Positions 1-5,752 of a stretch of DNA of 8,482 nt are shown one piece after another; positions within the stretch are counted from its first letter, which is position 1, and each line of letters opens with the position of its first letter. A program made the position numbers and the translations under genes. The notes under the pieces were generated by a model that was given only the letters and a program-made list of their open reading frames with translations, was not told the origin of the DNA and did not search any database. The stretch covers positions 4,956 through 13,437 of the forward strand of contig JAOZSY010000053.1 in NCBI GenBank assembly GCA_029939445.1, written 5' to 3'. Source of the DNA: Bacteroidales bacterium. Lineage in GTDB: Bacteria > Bacteroidota > Bacteroidia > Bacteroidales > UBA1556.

Positions 1-68
1 TTTATAAAGTTTGTAGCTCCCCCCTCAGGATAGCCGACTGCAAGGAGGCAATCCCTTAATATTAATGG
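1..68. repeat. GC-rich dispersed-type repeat, copy 1 (at window edge)
   Basis: This 68-base element recurs at 139-206 with only two mismatches (bases 56 and 58 against 194 and 196); the first 55 bases are identical. Its core, 13-55, is about 63% G+C by hand count in an AT-rich window. The core begins with GTAG and contains an imperfect hairpin: GGATAGCC (28-35) pairs with GGCAATCC (47-54) with one mismatch around an 11-base loop. CTCC (17-20) could instead pair with GGAG (44-47). The minus strand has a short open stretch ending at a stop inside the repeat, but nothing gene-like. The copy starts at base 1, so its true left boundary is unknown and further copies may lie to the left. A small non-autonomous or REP-like repeat is an inference; the repetition itself is plainly seen. 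Confidence 0.9.
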
Positions 69-111
69 AAACTTTCGCTTGAGTAAAAAAATATTGGATA
101 CAAAAAATAGT

Positions 112-132
112 CATTTATTTTTTCAATAAATG
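112..132. repeat. Perfect AT hairpin between the two repeat copies
   Basis: CATTTATT (112-119) and AATAAATG (125-132) are perfect reverse complements around the five-base loop TTTTC. The stem is almost all A-T and lacks a following T-tract on either strand, so it is not a convincing terminator. It lies in the 70-base spacer separating the GC-rich repeats and may belong to the same repeated unit or be chance in AT-rich DNA. Confidence 0.5.
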
Positions 133-138
133 GCGTAT

Positions 139-206
139 TTTATAAAGTTTGTAGCTCCCCCCTCAGGATAGCCGACTGCAAGGAGGCAATCCCATTATAT
201 TAATGG
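139..206. repeat. GC-rich dispersed-type repeat, copy 2
   Basis: This is the second copy of the element at 1-68, in direct orientation, 138 bases downstream. The GTAG start of the core falls at 151-154 and the hairpin arms at 166-173 and 185-192. Both the arms and the loop are identical to copy 1. Similarity stops sharply after the shared ATATTAATGG at 197-206, which gives one real right-hand boundary for the element. Confidence 0.9.
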
Positions 207-358
207 TAAGCTATGATTCACTTCTCAAATTAAGTATAAATATGTAACAGGATTAAGAATTAATAAGTGTAAAGGCTATGTAAATAATTTTCGTCTTTGA
301 ATACAAGAAATATATTCCATTTTATTAATCTGCGGGTTTGAATCATAATTGGTATTAT
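207..358. other. Non-coding stretch downstream of the ABC operon
   Basis: Together with the repeats this completes a 358-base region without a gene. I see no open frame of useful length on either strand, no further repeat copy and no convincing intrinsic terminator for the leftward operon that ends at 359. Only a weak five-base inverted repeat (GAATA/TATTC, about 299-317) is visible. Termination of the ABC operon may be Rho-dependent or may occur left of the window. Confidence 0.6.
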
Positions 359-1039
359 TTATTCGATATTTAAATTAGAAATTGATGTGTCAATAATTGT
401 ATTTTTAATTTCGTTTTCTAATAAATCAAACTCATTTCTATTAACAATTCTAATTATTTTACCTTCCTTAAGAAGAAATATTTTATCACAAGATTCTTTT
501 AGGGTAGAAAATATATGTGAAGATATTAGTACTGTTTTTCCTAACTTTTTAAGCTCTTTAATAATTGCACTAATAACCATATTACTCTGAATATCTACAC
601 CATTAAAGGGTTCGTCAAATATATAAAACTTATTTTTTTGCATTAGTATCGCTGTTAGGGCAAGTTTTTTCTTCATTCCTGTGGAATAATTTTCGGCATA
701 TTTATTCAAAGGAAGATCAAAAATATTTCTATTATCAATATCTCCAGCTTCAATGTTTCTAGCATTGCATAATAACCTTATATATTCCTTGCCAGTAATT
801 TTATCAAATAGGAAAGGTATTGTGCACAACAATCCAAGATTATTTTTAATATCATATTCTTGAGATTCTATAATTCCATTATAGGATGTTAAACCAGAAA
901 TGCATCGGAATAAAGTAGTTTTGCCACTTCCATTACTACCTACTATTCCATATATTTTGCCAGCATCCAACTCAAGGTTGATGTGGGATAGCACCTTATT
1001 GGAGCCATAGCTTTTTGATAGATTCTTAATTATTATCAT
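359..1039 (-). CDS. ABC transporter ATP-binding protein
   Basis: A 226-residue ABC ATPase, the cytoplasmic energy-coupling subunit of a transporter, a normal length for the single-domain type. Visible motifs in order are Walker A GSNGSGKT (34-41), signature YSTGMKKKL (118-126), Walker B FYIFDEP (138-144), D-loop GVD (147-149) and the switch histidine H175. The usual Q-loop glutamine is not obvious: the expected place reads LGLLCT (68-73). The short tail after 176 has no extra domain. Its ATG overlaps the TGA of the upstream membrane-protein gene (ATGA on the minus strand), so the two are very probably translationally coupled and form one transporter. General resemblance is to the export-type ATPases of the BcrA/CcmA kind. 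The substrate cannot be told from sequence. Confidence 0.93.
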   Translation of the reverse strand: MIIIKNLSKSYGSNKVLSHINLELDAGKIYGIVGSNGSGKTTLFRCISGLTSYNGIIESQEYDIKNNLGLLCTIPFLFDKITGKEYIRLLCNARNIEAGDIDNRNIFDLPLNKYAENYSTGMKKKLALTAILMQKNKFYIFDEPFNGVDIQSNMVISAIIKELKKLGKTVLISSHIFSTLKESCDKIFLLKEGKIIRIVNRNEFDLLENEIKNTIIDTSISNLNIE

Positions 1040-1953
1040 CTTAATAAATCTTGTAAATTTTTCACTGATTGTATATATAAGTATGGAATAATAATTAATA
1101 AAACAGGGGGCATAAGTATTGCAACTATAAGTATTAAGCCTTGCGGTACACTCATATTATTTGGGTAGGCAGAGTATTTTGCTAAAACAACAGTTGCTAA
1201 ATAGAAGTAAAATACAAATTGAACAAATAGCGTAGTTTGCCAATAATCATTATATGCGAATAATATAATTACCAGCAATGGAATTGATAGTATGCTTGAA
1301 TGAATTATAGAGACTTTCAATTTATTGATAATAAATAGCATTGAGCTTTTATTATCTATCCAAACAAAATATTCTTTCTCTGCTTTTGAGTAGTAGTTTA
1401 AACTTATTAGTAAAGTAAATACTAAGGAGGCTAGAGCTAGGTTGTAGTTATTGTTCTCAATTGCTTTATAAAGAATGAAATACGAAAAAGGAAATAGGAA
1501 GAAAGTGTTTCTAAATCCTATAATGAATTCAAAAGGAGTTTTGTAAAATGGAGTAGGGATAACTAATGAAATTGTATTATTGGATTCAAAAAAAACTAAT
1601 AAAACACTTAAAGAAAGCAGTGCTGAAGATGTTAGATATAGTTCGTAATATAATAAAACTACAGTAAAAGGGAAACTAATAAGTAAGTTTTCGACTAATC
1701 GTACTTTATAAAAAGAGTGTTTGGAGAATATTGTTTTTAGAAAAGAAATACGTTTGCTATAGTTTATTTTTGATAGAAAGCTTAATGCAAAAAGCAGGTA
1801 AATATATTCTGCATATTCAGTTTTATTGAAAAGCAAGAATGATAAAACGAAAAATAAAATTATTATTAGTAATTGACCAATAACAGGATTTATTCCAAAA
1901 GCTTTTAGTTGTCTATTAATAATTGTAAATTGCAGAAAGAAATAATTCTTCAT
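1036..1953 (-). CDS. Integral membrane protein, probable ABC transporter permease
   Basis: A 305-residue, very hydrophobic protein with roughly eight or nine candidate membrane spans, for example about 24-42, 47-61, 90-106, 108-122, 147-163, 171-188, 218-234, 240-259 and 270-293. There is no signal peptide separate from the first span and no catalytic motif. A loop at about 134-148 (TPFYKTPFEFIIGFR) and a later charged stretch EKEYFVWID (192-200) stand out as likely conserved cytoplasmic or interface segments; this is my inference. It starts two bases after the aroQ stop and overlaps the ATPase start by four bases, so the permease role rests mainly on topology and context. It would be the membrane half of the transporter energised by the ATPase at 359-1039. 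Substrate unknown. Confidence 0.8.
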   Translation of the reverse strand: MKNYFFLQFTIINRQLKAFGINPVIGQLLIIILFFVLSFLLFNKTEYAEYIYLLFALSFLSKINYSKRISFLKTIFSKHSFYKVRLVENLLISFPFTVVLLYYELYLTSSALLSLSVLLVFFESNNTISLVIPTPFYKTPFEFIIGFRNTFFLFPFSYFILYKAIENNNYNLALASLVFTLLISLNYYSKAEKEYFVWIDNKSSMLFIINKLKVSIIHSSILSIPLLVIILFAYNDYWQTTLFVQFVFYFYLATVVLAKYSAYPNNMSVPQGLILIVAILMPPVLLIIIPYLYIQSVKNLQDLLR

Positions 1954-1955
1954 TT

Positions 1956-2375
1956 TTATTGTTCAAAACTAGAAATTGCCAAATAATACCCTTTTAGACC
2001 TAATCCACTTATGCTACCTTTGCAAACAGAAGTGATAAGATTAGTCTTTCTAAACTCTTCGCGGGCATATATATTCGAGATATGCACCTCAATTACAGGG
2101 GTATCTATGGCGCTAATAGCATCAGCTATTGCTACCGATGTATGAGTATAGCCTCCAGCATTAAGTATAATACCTTTATAAGAGAAACCTACTTCATGAA
2201 GTTTATTGATTATCTCACCTTCAATATTACTCTGATAATAGTCAATCTTTATTTTATCATATTCAGAATTAAGTTTCTTCACAAAATCTTCAAAATTCTC
2301 ATTTCCATAAATCTCTGGTTCACGAACTCCCAAAAGGTTGAGATTTGGTCCGTTTATTATTATATAATCTTTCAT
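1956..2375 (-). CDS. aroQ: 3-dehydroquinate dehydratase, type II
   Basis: A 139-residue type II dehydroquinase, the usual family length (about 140-150). It converts 3-dehydroquinate to 3-dehydroshikimate, the third step of the shikimate pathway, in the cytoplasm as a dodecamer. All hallmark segments are present: NGPNLNLLG (8-16), flexible-loop arginine R18, catalytic tyrosine Y23 in REPEIYG, QSNIEG (48-53), NAGGYTHTS (72-80), and the catalytic histidine H98 in EVHISN, followed by YAREEFR (103-109). The start is well fixed because the first residues lead directly into the NGPNLNLLG strand. It has a promoter match of its own at 2413-2440 and is followed after two bases by the membrane protein gene, so aroQ and the transporter are probably cotranscribed. 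Confidence 0.97.
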   Translation of the reverse strand: MKDYIIINGPNLNLLGVREPEIYGNENFEDFVKKLNSEYDKIKIDYYQSNIEGEIINKLHEVGFSYKGIILNAGGYTHTSVAIADAISAIDTPVIEVHISNIYAREEFRKTNLITSVCKGSISGLGLKGYYLAISSFEQ

Positions 2376-2412
2376 CTCGTTATTTTTCTTTAATTTGTTC
2401 TAAATCTACCCA

Positions 2413-2440
2413 CAAATATATAAAATATTTTACCTATCAA
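2413..2440 (-). promoter_or_regulatory. Putative aroQ promoter (Bacteroidota type)
   Basis: On the minus strand the element TATATTTG (2413-2420) fits the -7 consensus TAnnTTTG exactly, and a TTG (2438-2440) lies 17 bases upstream of it, within the 17-23 spacing reported for Flavobacterium promoters. Transcription would start near 2407, giving aroQ a leader of about 30 bases. The -33 element lies inside the 3' end of the DUF2148 gene. Chance matches are fairly easy in AT-rich DNA, so confidence is moderate. Confidence 0.45.
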
Positions 2441-2966
2441 AAAAAGGATTTTTGCTAGTGGCACTAATGGGAATGCCAAAGGCGATTTTAATATCTTTCT
2501 TAAAGATTTTTCTTTTAAGAGCAGCTTTGCCAAGGCTAAACATTATTCTATTGTCCACTCTATGATTAGCAGCAATGCTGATGGCTGAACCTATTGCAAT
2601 ATTCAAATCAGAAGTGTTAAAAACACATGGCGTATTTGGATATTTCTCTTTTTCGGTACAGTTTTCAAAACCGCATAACTGACATATTTCATTAAGACCT
2701 AGGGTTTTAATCTCAGTACCAATAAGTAGGACTGCACCACTATCCTCAAGATTATTAGCATCACGATGATAAAAATCGGTATTGGTTTCATCACCCAATT
2801 TATGAAGAGTAGCTGCTAGCTCATCAATTTGGCTATCGGTAATAAGAATTATCTCTAAAGTGTTTTTACCTTTACCTTTGGGTGCAGTACGGGCAGCAAT
2901 CATCATTTTTCTACCTATGTCTTCTAGCTGTTGTACTGTATTCTCTTTTTCTGAAATAAGTGCCAT
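2430..2966 (-). CDS. DUF2148 ferredoxin-domain protein
   Basis: A 178-residue protein that I recognise as the DUF2148 family (proteins described as containing a ferredoxin domain); its biochemical function is not known to me. The N-terminal part ISEKENTVQQLEDIGRKMMIAARTAPKGKG (4-33) is the family's strongly conserved opening. Four cysteines, C95-x2-C98-x4-C103-x10-C114, could bind an iron-sulfur cluster. They are followed by a small-residue helix, IAIGSAISIAANHRVDNR. The frame is open back to an ATG at 3000-3002, but I chose the ATG at 2964-2966 because family similarity begins there and the 12 extra residues would be encoded by an intrinsic terminator hairpin. It lies 54 bases upstream of aroQ in the same direction. 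Confidence 0.85.
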   Translation of the reverse strand: MALISEKENTVQQLEDIGRKMMIAARTAPKGKGKNTLEIILITDSQIDELAATLHKLGDETNTDFYHRDANNLEDSGAVLLIGTEIKTLGLNEICQLCGFENCTEKEKYPNTPCVFNTSDLNIAIGSAISIAANHRVDNRIMFSLGKAALKRKIFKKDIKIAFGIPISATSKNPFFDR

Positions 2967-2977
2967 AATCTTTAGTG

Positions 2978-3021
2978 AAAAAATAAAGAGGCTAAAAATC
3001 AATGAAGATTAGCCTCTTTAT
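2978..3021 (-). terminator. Intrinsic terminator after the DnaB-like gene
   Basis: On the minus strand a perfect 13-bp stem (3021-3009 with 2995-2983, containing AAAGAGGCTAA) encloses a 13-base loop and is followed at once by a run of six T (2983-2978). This is a textbook Rho-independent terminator placed 20 bases after the stop of the DnaB-like gene. It ends only 11 bases before the chosen start codon of the DUF2148 gene, so it also forms that gene's upstream leader and could act as an attenuator. Confidence 0.88.
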
Positions 3022-3041
3022 ATAAAGTTTAATATTTATTT

Positions 3042-3929
3042 TTAATTCAAATCGCTAAACTGTCCCAAACTCTCAATAATACGAAGTTTCGCAAGTTGCA
3101 TATCTCCAATATTGATATTTTTTGCAATTGTAATTTCTGCAGTATCGTCAGCCTTATGTTCAACCTGATTTATATGATAAAAACTAGGTCTATTAAGAAA
3201 TAATAGAGTATCAGTATTATCATTAATATAGTCAGGAGTATATTTGTACTTATTGTTATACTGTACGGGCTTCTTAAGTTGAGAGAATAATACAATAGGG
3301 ATATTTATTTCTACAGCTAATTTTTTAAGATCAATTACAACATTGCAAAGGTCATTATCTTCACAACTATCAATAGTATTATTGCTATGAAGCAATTCAA
3401 GAAAATCAATAAAAATAATTTCTGAGCCTTGCTTTACCATCTCTTTAGATTTCTCAGCAATTGTGTCGGTACTTATTCCTACTTGGTCTTCAATAATTAT
3501 GTTTGAATGGCCTATGCTATTAATAATAGACTTAACATGATTTCTTTCAATATCACTTAATTCTTCTTTGTTAATTTTAGTTATGGAAATTCCTGAAGTA
3601 CTTTGTATCAGTCGCTTCATAAATTGTTTGCCAGATCTTTCTGTAGAGAAAATACCTACACTATGATTTTCGCATAAAGAAATATTATTAATCATAGATA
3701 ATAAGAAAGAAGTTTTGCCAATACCTGGTCGTACAGCTATAGTTACTAATTCACCTGCTTTAAAACCTTTTGTAATTTTATCTATTGCATGAAAACCTGT
3801 CGTAATAGAGTTATCGGGGAGGGAACTTTTTTTATTTAAATAATTAGGATTGAGTGTTTGGCTCATTAATTCTTGCACTGAGGCAAACACTCCTTTGGTC
3901 TGAGTGTTATCTAATGTGTTGTTACTCAT
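3042..3929 (-). CDS. Degenerate DnaB-like RecA-fold ATPase (C-terminal domain only)
   Basis: A 295-residue protein matching the linker helix and ATPase domain of replicative helicase DnaB but lacking its N-terminal domain of about 150 residues. A DnaB-like linker helix (about 14-34) leads into TTGFHAIDKITKGFKAGEL (43-61), Walker A RPGIGKT (67-73), Walker B IIFID (171-175) and the SQL sensor (216-218). Several DnaB features are altered. The arginine-rich segment after 157 reads AEKSKEMVKQG, the usual DLRESG loop before IEQDAD is missing (P232 to I235 is short by about eight residues), and the KQRNG arginine-finger motif reads KNINI (270-274), with Ile at the arginine position. ATP binding is likely. 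Helicase activity is doubtful and the role is unknown. It stands alone between its own promoter match and a terminator, and is not the genome's likely replicative DnaB. Confidence 0.85.
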   Translation of the reverse strand: MSNNTLDNTQTKGVFASVQELMSQTLNPNYLNKKSSLPDNSITTGFHAIDKITKGFKAGELVTIAVRPGIGKTSFLLSMINNISLCENHSVGIFSTERSGKQFMKRLIQSTSGISITKINKEELSDIERNHVKSIINSIGHSNIIIEDQVGISTDTIAEKSKEMVKQGSEIIFIDFLELLHSNNTIDSCEDNDLCNVVIDLKKLAVEINIPIVLFSQLKKPVQYNNKYKYTPDYINDNTDTLLFLNRPSFYHINQVEHKADDTAEITIAKNINIGDMQLAKLRIIESLGQFSDLN

Positions 3930-3984
3930 ATTATTTATATTTTAGTTATTATATATGTGAACGTATATTTATTATTTTACCTGT

Positions 3985-4015
3985 CAAAGATAAGAAAAAA
4001 AACAACAGGATGCAA
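3985..4015 (-). promoter_or_regulatory. Putative promoter of the DnaB-like gene
   Basis: The minus strand carries TATCTTTG (3985-3992), an exact TAnnTTTG match, with TTG (4013-4015) 20 bases upstream. Transcription would start near 3979 and leave a leader of about 50 bases. The identical -7 octamer occurs in the putative rho promoter at 7677-7684. Confidence 0.55.
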
Positions 4016-4091
4016 CTGTTTTATTAATAACAATACTAATAAATAATGCAATTTATAACTTATGAATAATGAGTATATAACAATTTATTTA

Positions 4092-4099
4092 TATATTTG
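4092..4099 (+). promoter_or_regulatory. Putative -7 element of the yebC promoter
   Basis: TATATTTG fits TAnnTTTG exactly and lies 28 bases before the yebC ATG, so the leader would be about 20-25 bases. I find no TTG at the expected 17-23 base spacing (4068-4074), so only half of the promoter is supported. The surrounding DNA is extremely AT-rich. Confidence 0.4.
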
Positions 4100-4127
4100 T
4101 ATTGAATTAAATAACAATATTATAGAT

Positions 4128-4874
4128 ATGTCAGGACATAGTAAATGGTCAACAATAAAAAGGAAAAAGGGTGCAGCTGATGCAAAGCGCTCCAAAATAT
4201 TTTCTAAATTAATTAAAGAAATATCGGTAGCAGTTAAAGAAGGTGGTGGTGATGAGGAAGCAAACCCTCGCTTACGTGTTGCTATTGCAAATGCCAAAGG
4301 TGTAAATATGCCTAAAGATAATATTGCAAGAGCCATTAAAAAGGCTGATGATAAGGATGCAGCAAATTTTGATGAAGTAAACTATGAAGGATATGCAATA
4401 AATGGCATCGGTATTTTTGTTGAATGCTTAACAGACAACCTACAAAGAACAGTATCAAGTGTTAGAGCTGCTTTTACGAAGTATAATGGATCTTTGGGTA
4501 AGAATGGTAGTTTGAACTTTATATTTGATAGAAAAGGTGTTTTTAGCTTTACCAAAGGCAATTTGGATATCGAAGAGCTAGAACTAGAAATTATAGATGC
4601 TGGTGCTGAGGAAATAATTCTGGATGAAGATATTATTAGCATTACAACCGCAATGGAGGATTTTGGCTTAATGAATAAGAAACTTGATGAACTAGGTATA
4701 GATGTTGAAAGTGCAAAATTACAGCGTATTCCTTTGAATACTGAGCAACTTAGTGTGGATGATGCAAAATTGGTAATTAAGCTAATAGATGTGCTCGAAG
4801 ATGACGATGATGTGCAAGAAGTATATCATAATTTGGAAATAACAGATGAGCTGCTAGAGGCCTATGATTTCTAG
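4128..4874 (+). CDS. yebC: YebC/PmpR/TACO1-family expression regulator
   Basis: A 248-residue protein of the YebC/TACO1 family, near the usual 240-250 length. Members have been described as DNA-binding regulators (PmpR) and, in the mitochondrial branch, as translational activators; more recent work ties the family to ribosomes and hard-to-translate stretches. It is cytoplasmic. The opening MSGHSKWSTIKRKKGAADAKRSKIFSKL (1-28) is diagnostic, followed by NPRLRVAIANAKGVNMPKDNIARAIKKA, YEGY, ECLTDNLQRTVSSVR, then GSLGKNGSLNFIFDRKG, and an acidic C-terminal domain. The frame is open further upstream to 4062, but family similarity begins exactly at the ATG at 4128, which also follows the -7 element sensibly. 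It is followed 22 bases later by the aminotransferase gene on the same strand. Confidence 0.96.
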   Translation: MSGHSKWSTIKRKKGAADAKRSKIFSKLIKEISVAVKEGGGDEEANPRLRVAIANAKGVNMPKDNIARAIKKADDKDAANFDEVNYEGYAINGIGIFVECLTDNLQRTVSSVRAAFTKYNGSLGKNGSLNFIFDRKGVFSFTKGNLDIEELELEIIDAGAEEIILDEDIISITTAMEDFGLMNKKLDELGIDVESAKLQRIPLNTEQLSVDDAKLVIKLIDVLEDDDDVQEVYHNLEITDELLEAYDF

Positions 4875-4896
4875 TTTAAATTATTATACCAATTAA

Positions 4897-5664
4897 ATGA
4901 AATACATAAACAATATAGAATACTATTCTCTTAATGGTAAGTTAATGCCCATTGATGGATTTCCTAAGGAGATAGTGCGCTCATCTGGATTAGTTTACGA
5001 GGTTTTAAAATATGATAAAGGCGAATACCTTTATTTTAAGGAGCATTTGCAGCGATTACAGAATTCATTAAGGCTAATAGGTAAACAAAAAATAGATATT
5101 AGTAAAATCGAGAATAATGCAATCAAACTAGCGATAGCAAATAAACTAACTTTGGGAAATCTAAAAATAGTTATTGATTTTAAGAGTAGTTTGCAATCAA
5201 TATATTTATTTTTTATACCTCATAGATATCCAACAGGCAAGCAATACAAAGAAGGAGTGAGCTTAAAGCTGCAATATGCAGAAAGGCCAGAACCTAATGC
5301 AAAAGTAGCCAATTGGGATGTGAGAGGTAGTGCTAATAAATTAATTGATGACAATGAAATTTATGAAACACTATTAGTAAATAATAAAGATGAAATTACT
5401 GAAGGTAGTAGATCTAATGTATTTTTTATAAAAGGAGATGTTTTTTATACAGCTTCAAAAGATAAAATATTGCCAGGTGTTACAAGGCAGAAAGTTATTG
5501 AACTATTAAATGCCAAAAAGCTGCAGTTAATCTATAAATGTATAAAAGTTGATGAGCTATCAGATTACGACCATTGTTTTATCACTGGTACATCACCTGG
5601 AATACTAGCAATTTGTAGAATTGAAGAGATAAAATTTAGTACGAATCTAGATTTTATAGATTAA
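4897..5664 (+). CDS. Class IV PLP-dependent aminotransferase or aminodeoxychorismate lyase
   Basis: A 255-residue fold-type IV PLP enzyme (the family of branched-chain aminotransferases, D-amino acid aminotransferase and 4-amino-4-deoxychorismate lyase PabC). HLQRL (50-54) supplies the phosphate-contacting arginine, and EGSRSNVFF (169-177) with E169 contacts the pyridine ring; LPGVTRQKV (192-200) and ITGTSPGI near the end complete the pattern. The catalytic lysine is most likely K136 in AKVANWD: its spacing of 33 residues to E169 and the KxxN pattern match E. coli PabC (from memory). At 255 residues it is shorter than IlvE-type enzymes and closer to PabC or D-amino acid transaminases, but the substrate cannot be settled. 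No Shine-Dalgarno is visible. It probably forms an operon with yebC. Confidence 0.85.
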   Translation: MKYINNIEYYSLNGKLMPIDGFPKEIVRSSGLVYEVLKYDKGEYLYFKEHLQRLQNSLRLIGKQKIDISKIENNAIKLAIANKLTLGNLKIVIDFKSSLQSIYLFFIPHRYPTGKQYKEGVSLKLQYAERPEPNAKVANWDVRGSANKLIDDNEIYETLLVNNKDEITEGSRSNVFFIKGDVFYTASKDKILPGVTRQKVIELLNAKKLQLIYKCIKVDELSDYDHCFITGTSPGILAICRIEEIKFSTNLDFID

Positions 5665-5688
5665 TATTGGGTCAAATATTTGAGCAAT

Positions 5689-5724
5689 AAAAAAAGCCAT
5701 TAAGAAAAATAACTTAATGGCTTT
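5689..5724 (-). terminator. Intrinsic terminator downstream of rho
   Basis: A perfect 12-bp stem (AAAGCCATTAAG at 5693-5704, CTTAATGGCTTT at 5713-5724) has an eight-base loop. Read on the minus strand it is followed by a run of seven T (5695-5689, the first three within the stem), the proper terminator arrangement for rho, whose stop lies 28 bases upstream. On the plus strand the stem ends in TTT followed by CGCG, so termination of the yebC-aminotransferase transcript there would be weak at best. Confidence 0.85.
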
Positions 5725-5752
5725 CGCGTATATATTATAGTTTTATAGTATC

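Noticed and set aside
1..206. CRISPR array
   Set aside because: There are only two repeat copies of 68 bases with a 70-base spacer; both are far longer than CRISPR units and no cas gene is present.
1..206. Integron attC sites or a riboswitch
   Set aside because: No paired attC core sites and no cassette-sized open frames lie between the copies. The repeat does not match any aptamer core I recognise, and a tandem riboswitch would need a nearby downstream gene on the same strand, which is absent.
387..590. Plus-strand open frame of 67 codons
   Set aside because: It lies antisense inside the ABC ATPase gene and has no recognisable motif.
2082..2393. Plus-strand open frame of 103 codons
   Set aside because: It is antisense to aroQ, whose sense protein shows every family motif; the antisense product is low-complexity.
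2967..3002. Upstream start for the DUF2148 gene adding MIFSLFIFSLKI
   Set aside because: Family similarity starts at MALISEKEN, and the extra codons coincide with the terminator loop, stem and T-tract.
4062..4127. Upstream start for yebC adding 22 residues
   Set aside because: YebC proteins begin at MSGHSKW, the extension is AT-driven low-complexity sequence, and it would begin upstream of the -7 element.
4085..4642. Two minus-strand open frames of 83 and 86 codons
   Set aside because: Both are antisense to yebC, with serine- and isoleucine-rich translations typical of shadow frames.
5689..5724. Hairpin as an efficient terminator for the plus-strand aminotransferase
   Set aside because: On the plus strand the stem is followed by CGCG rather than a T-tract; the orientation suits rho instead.
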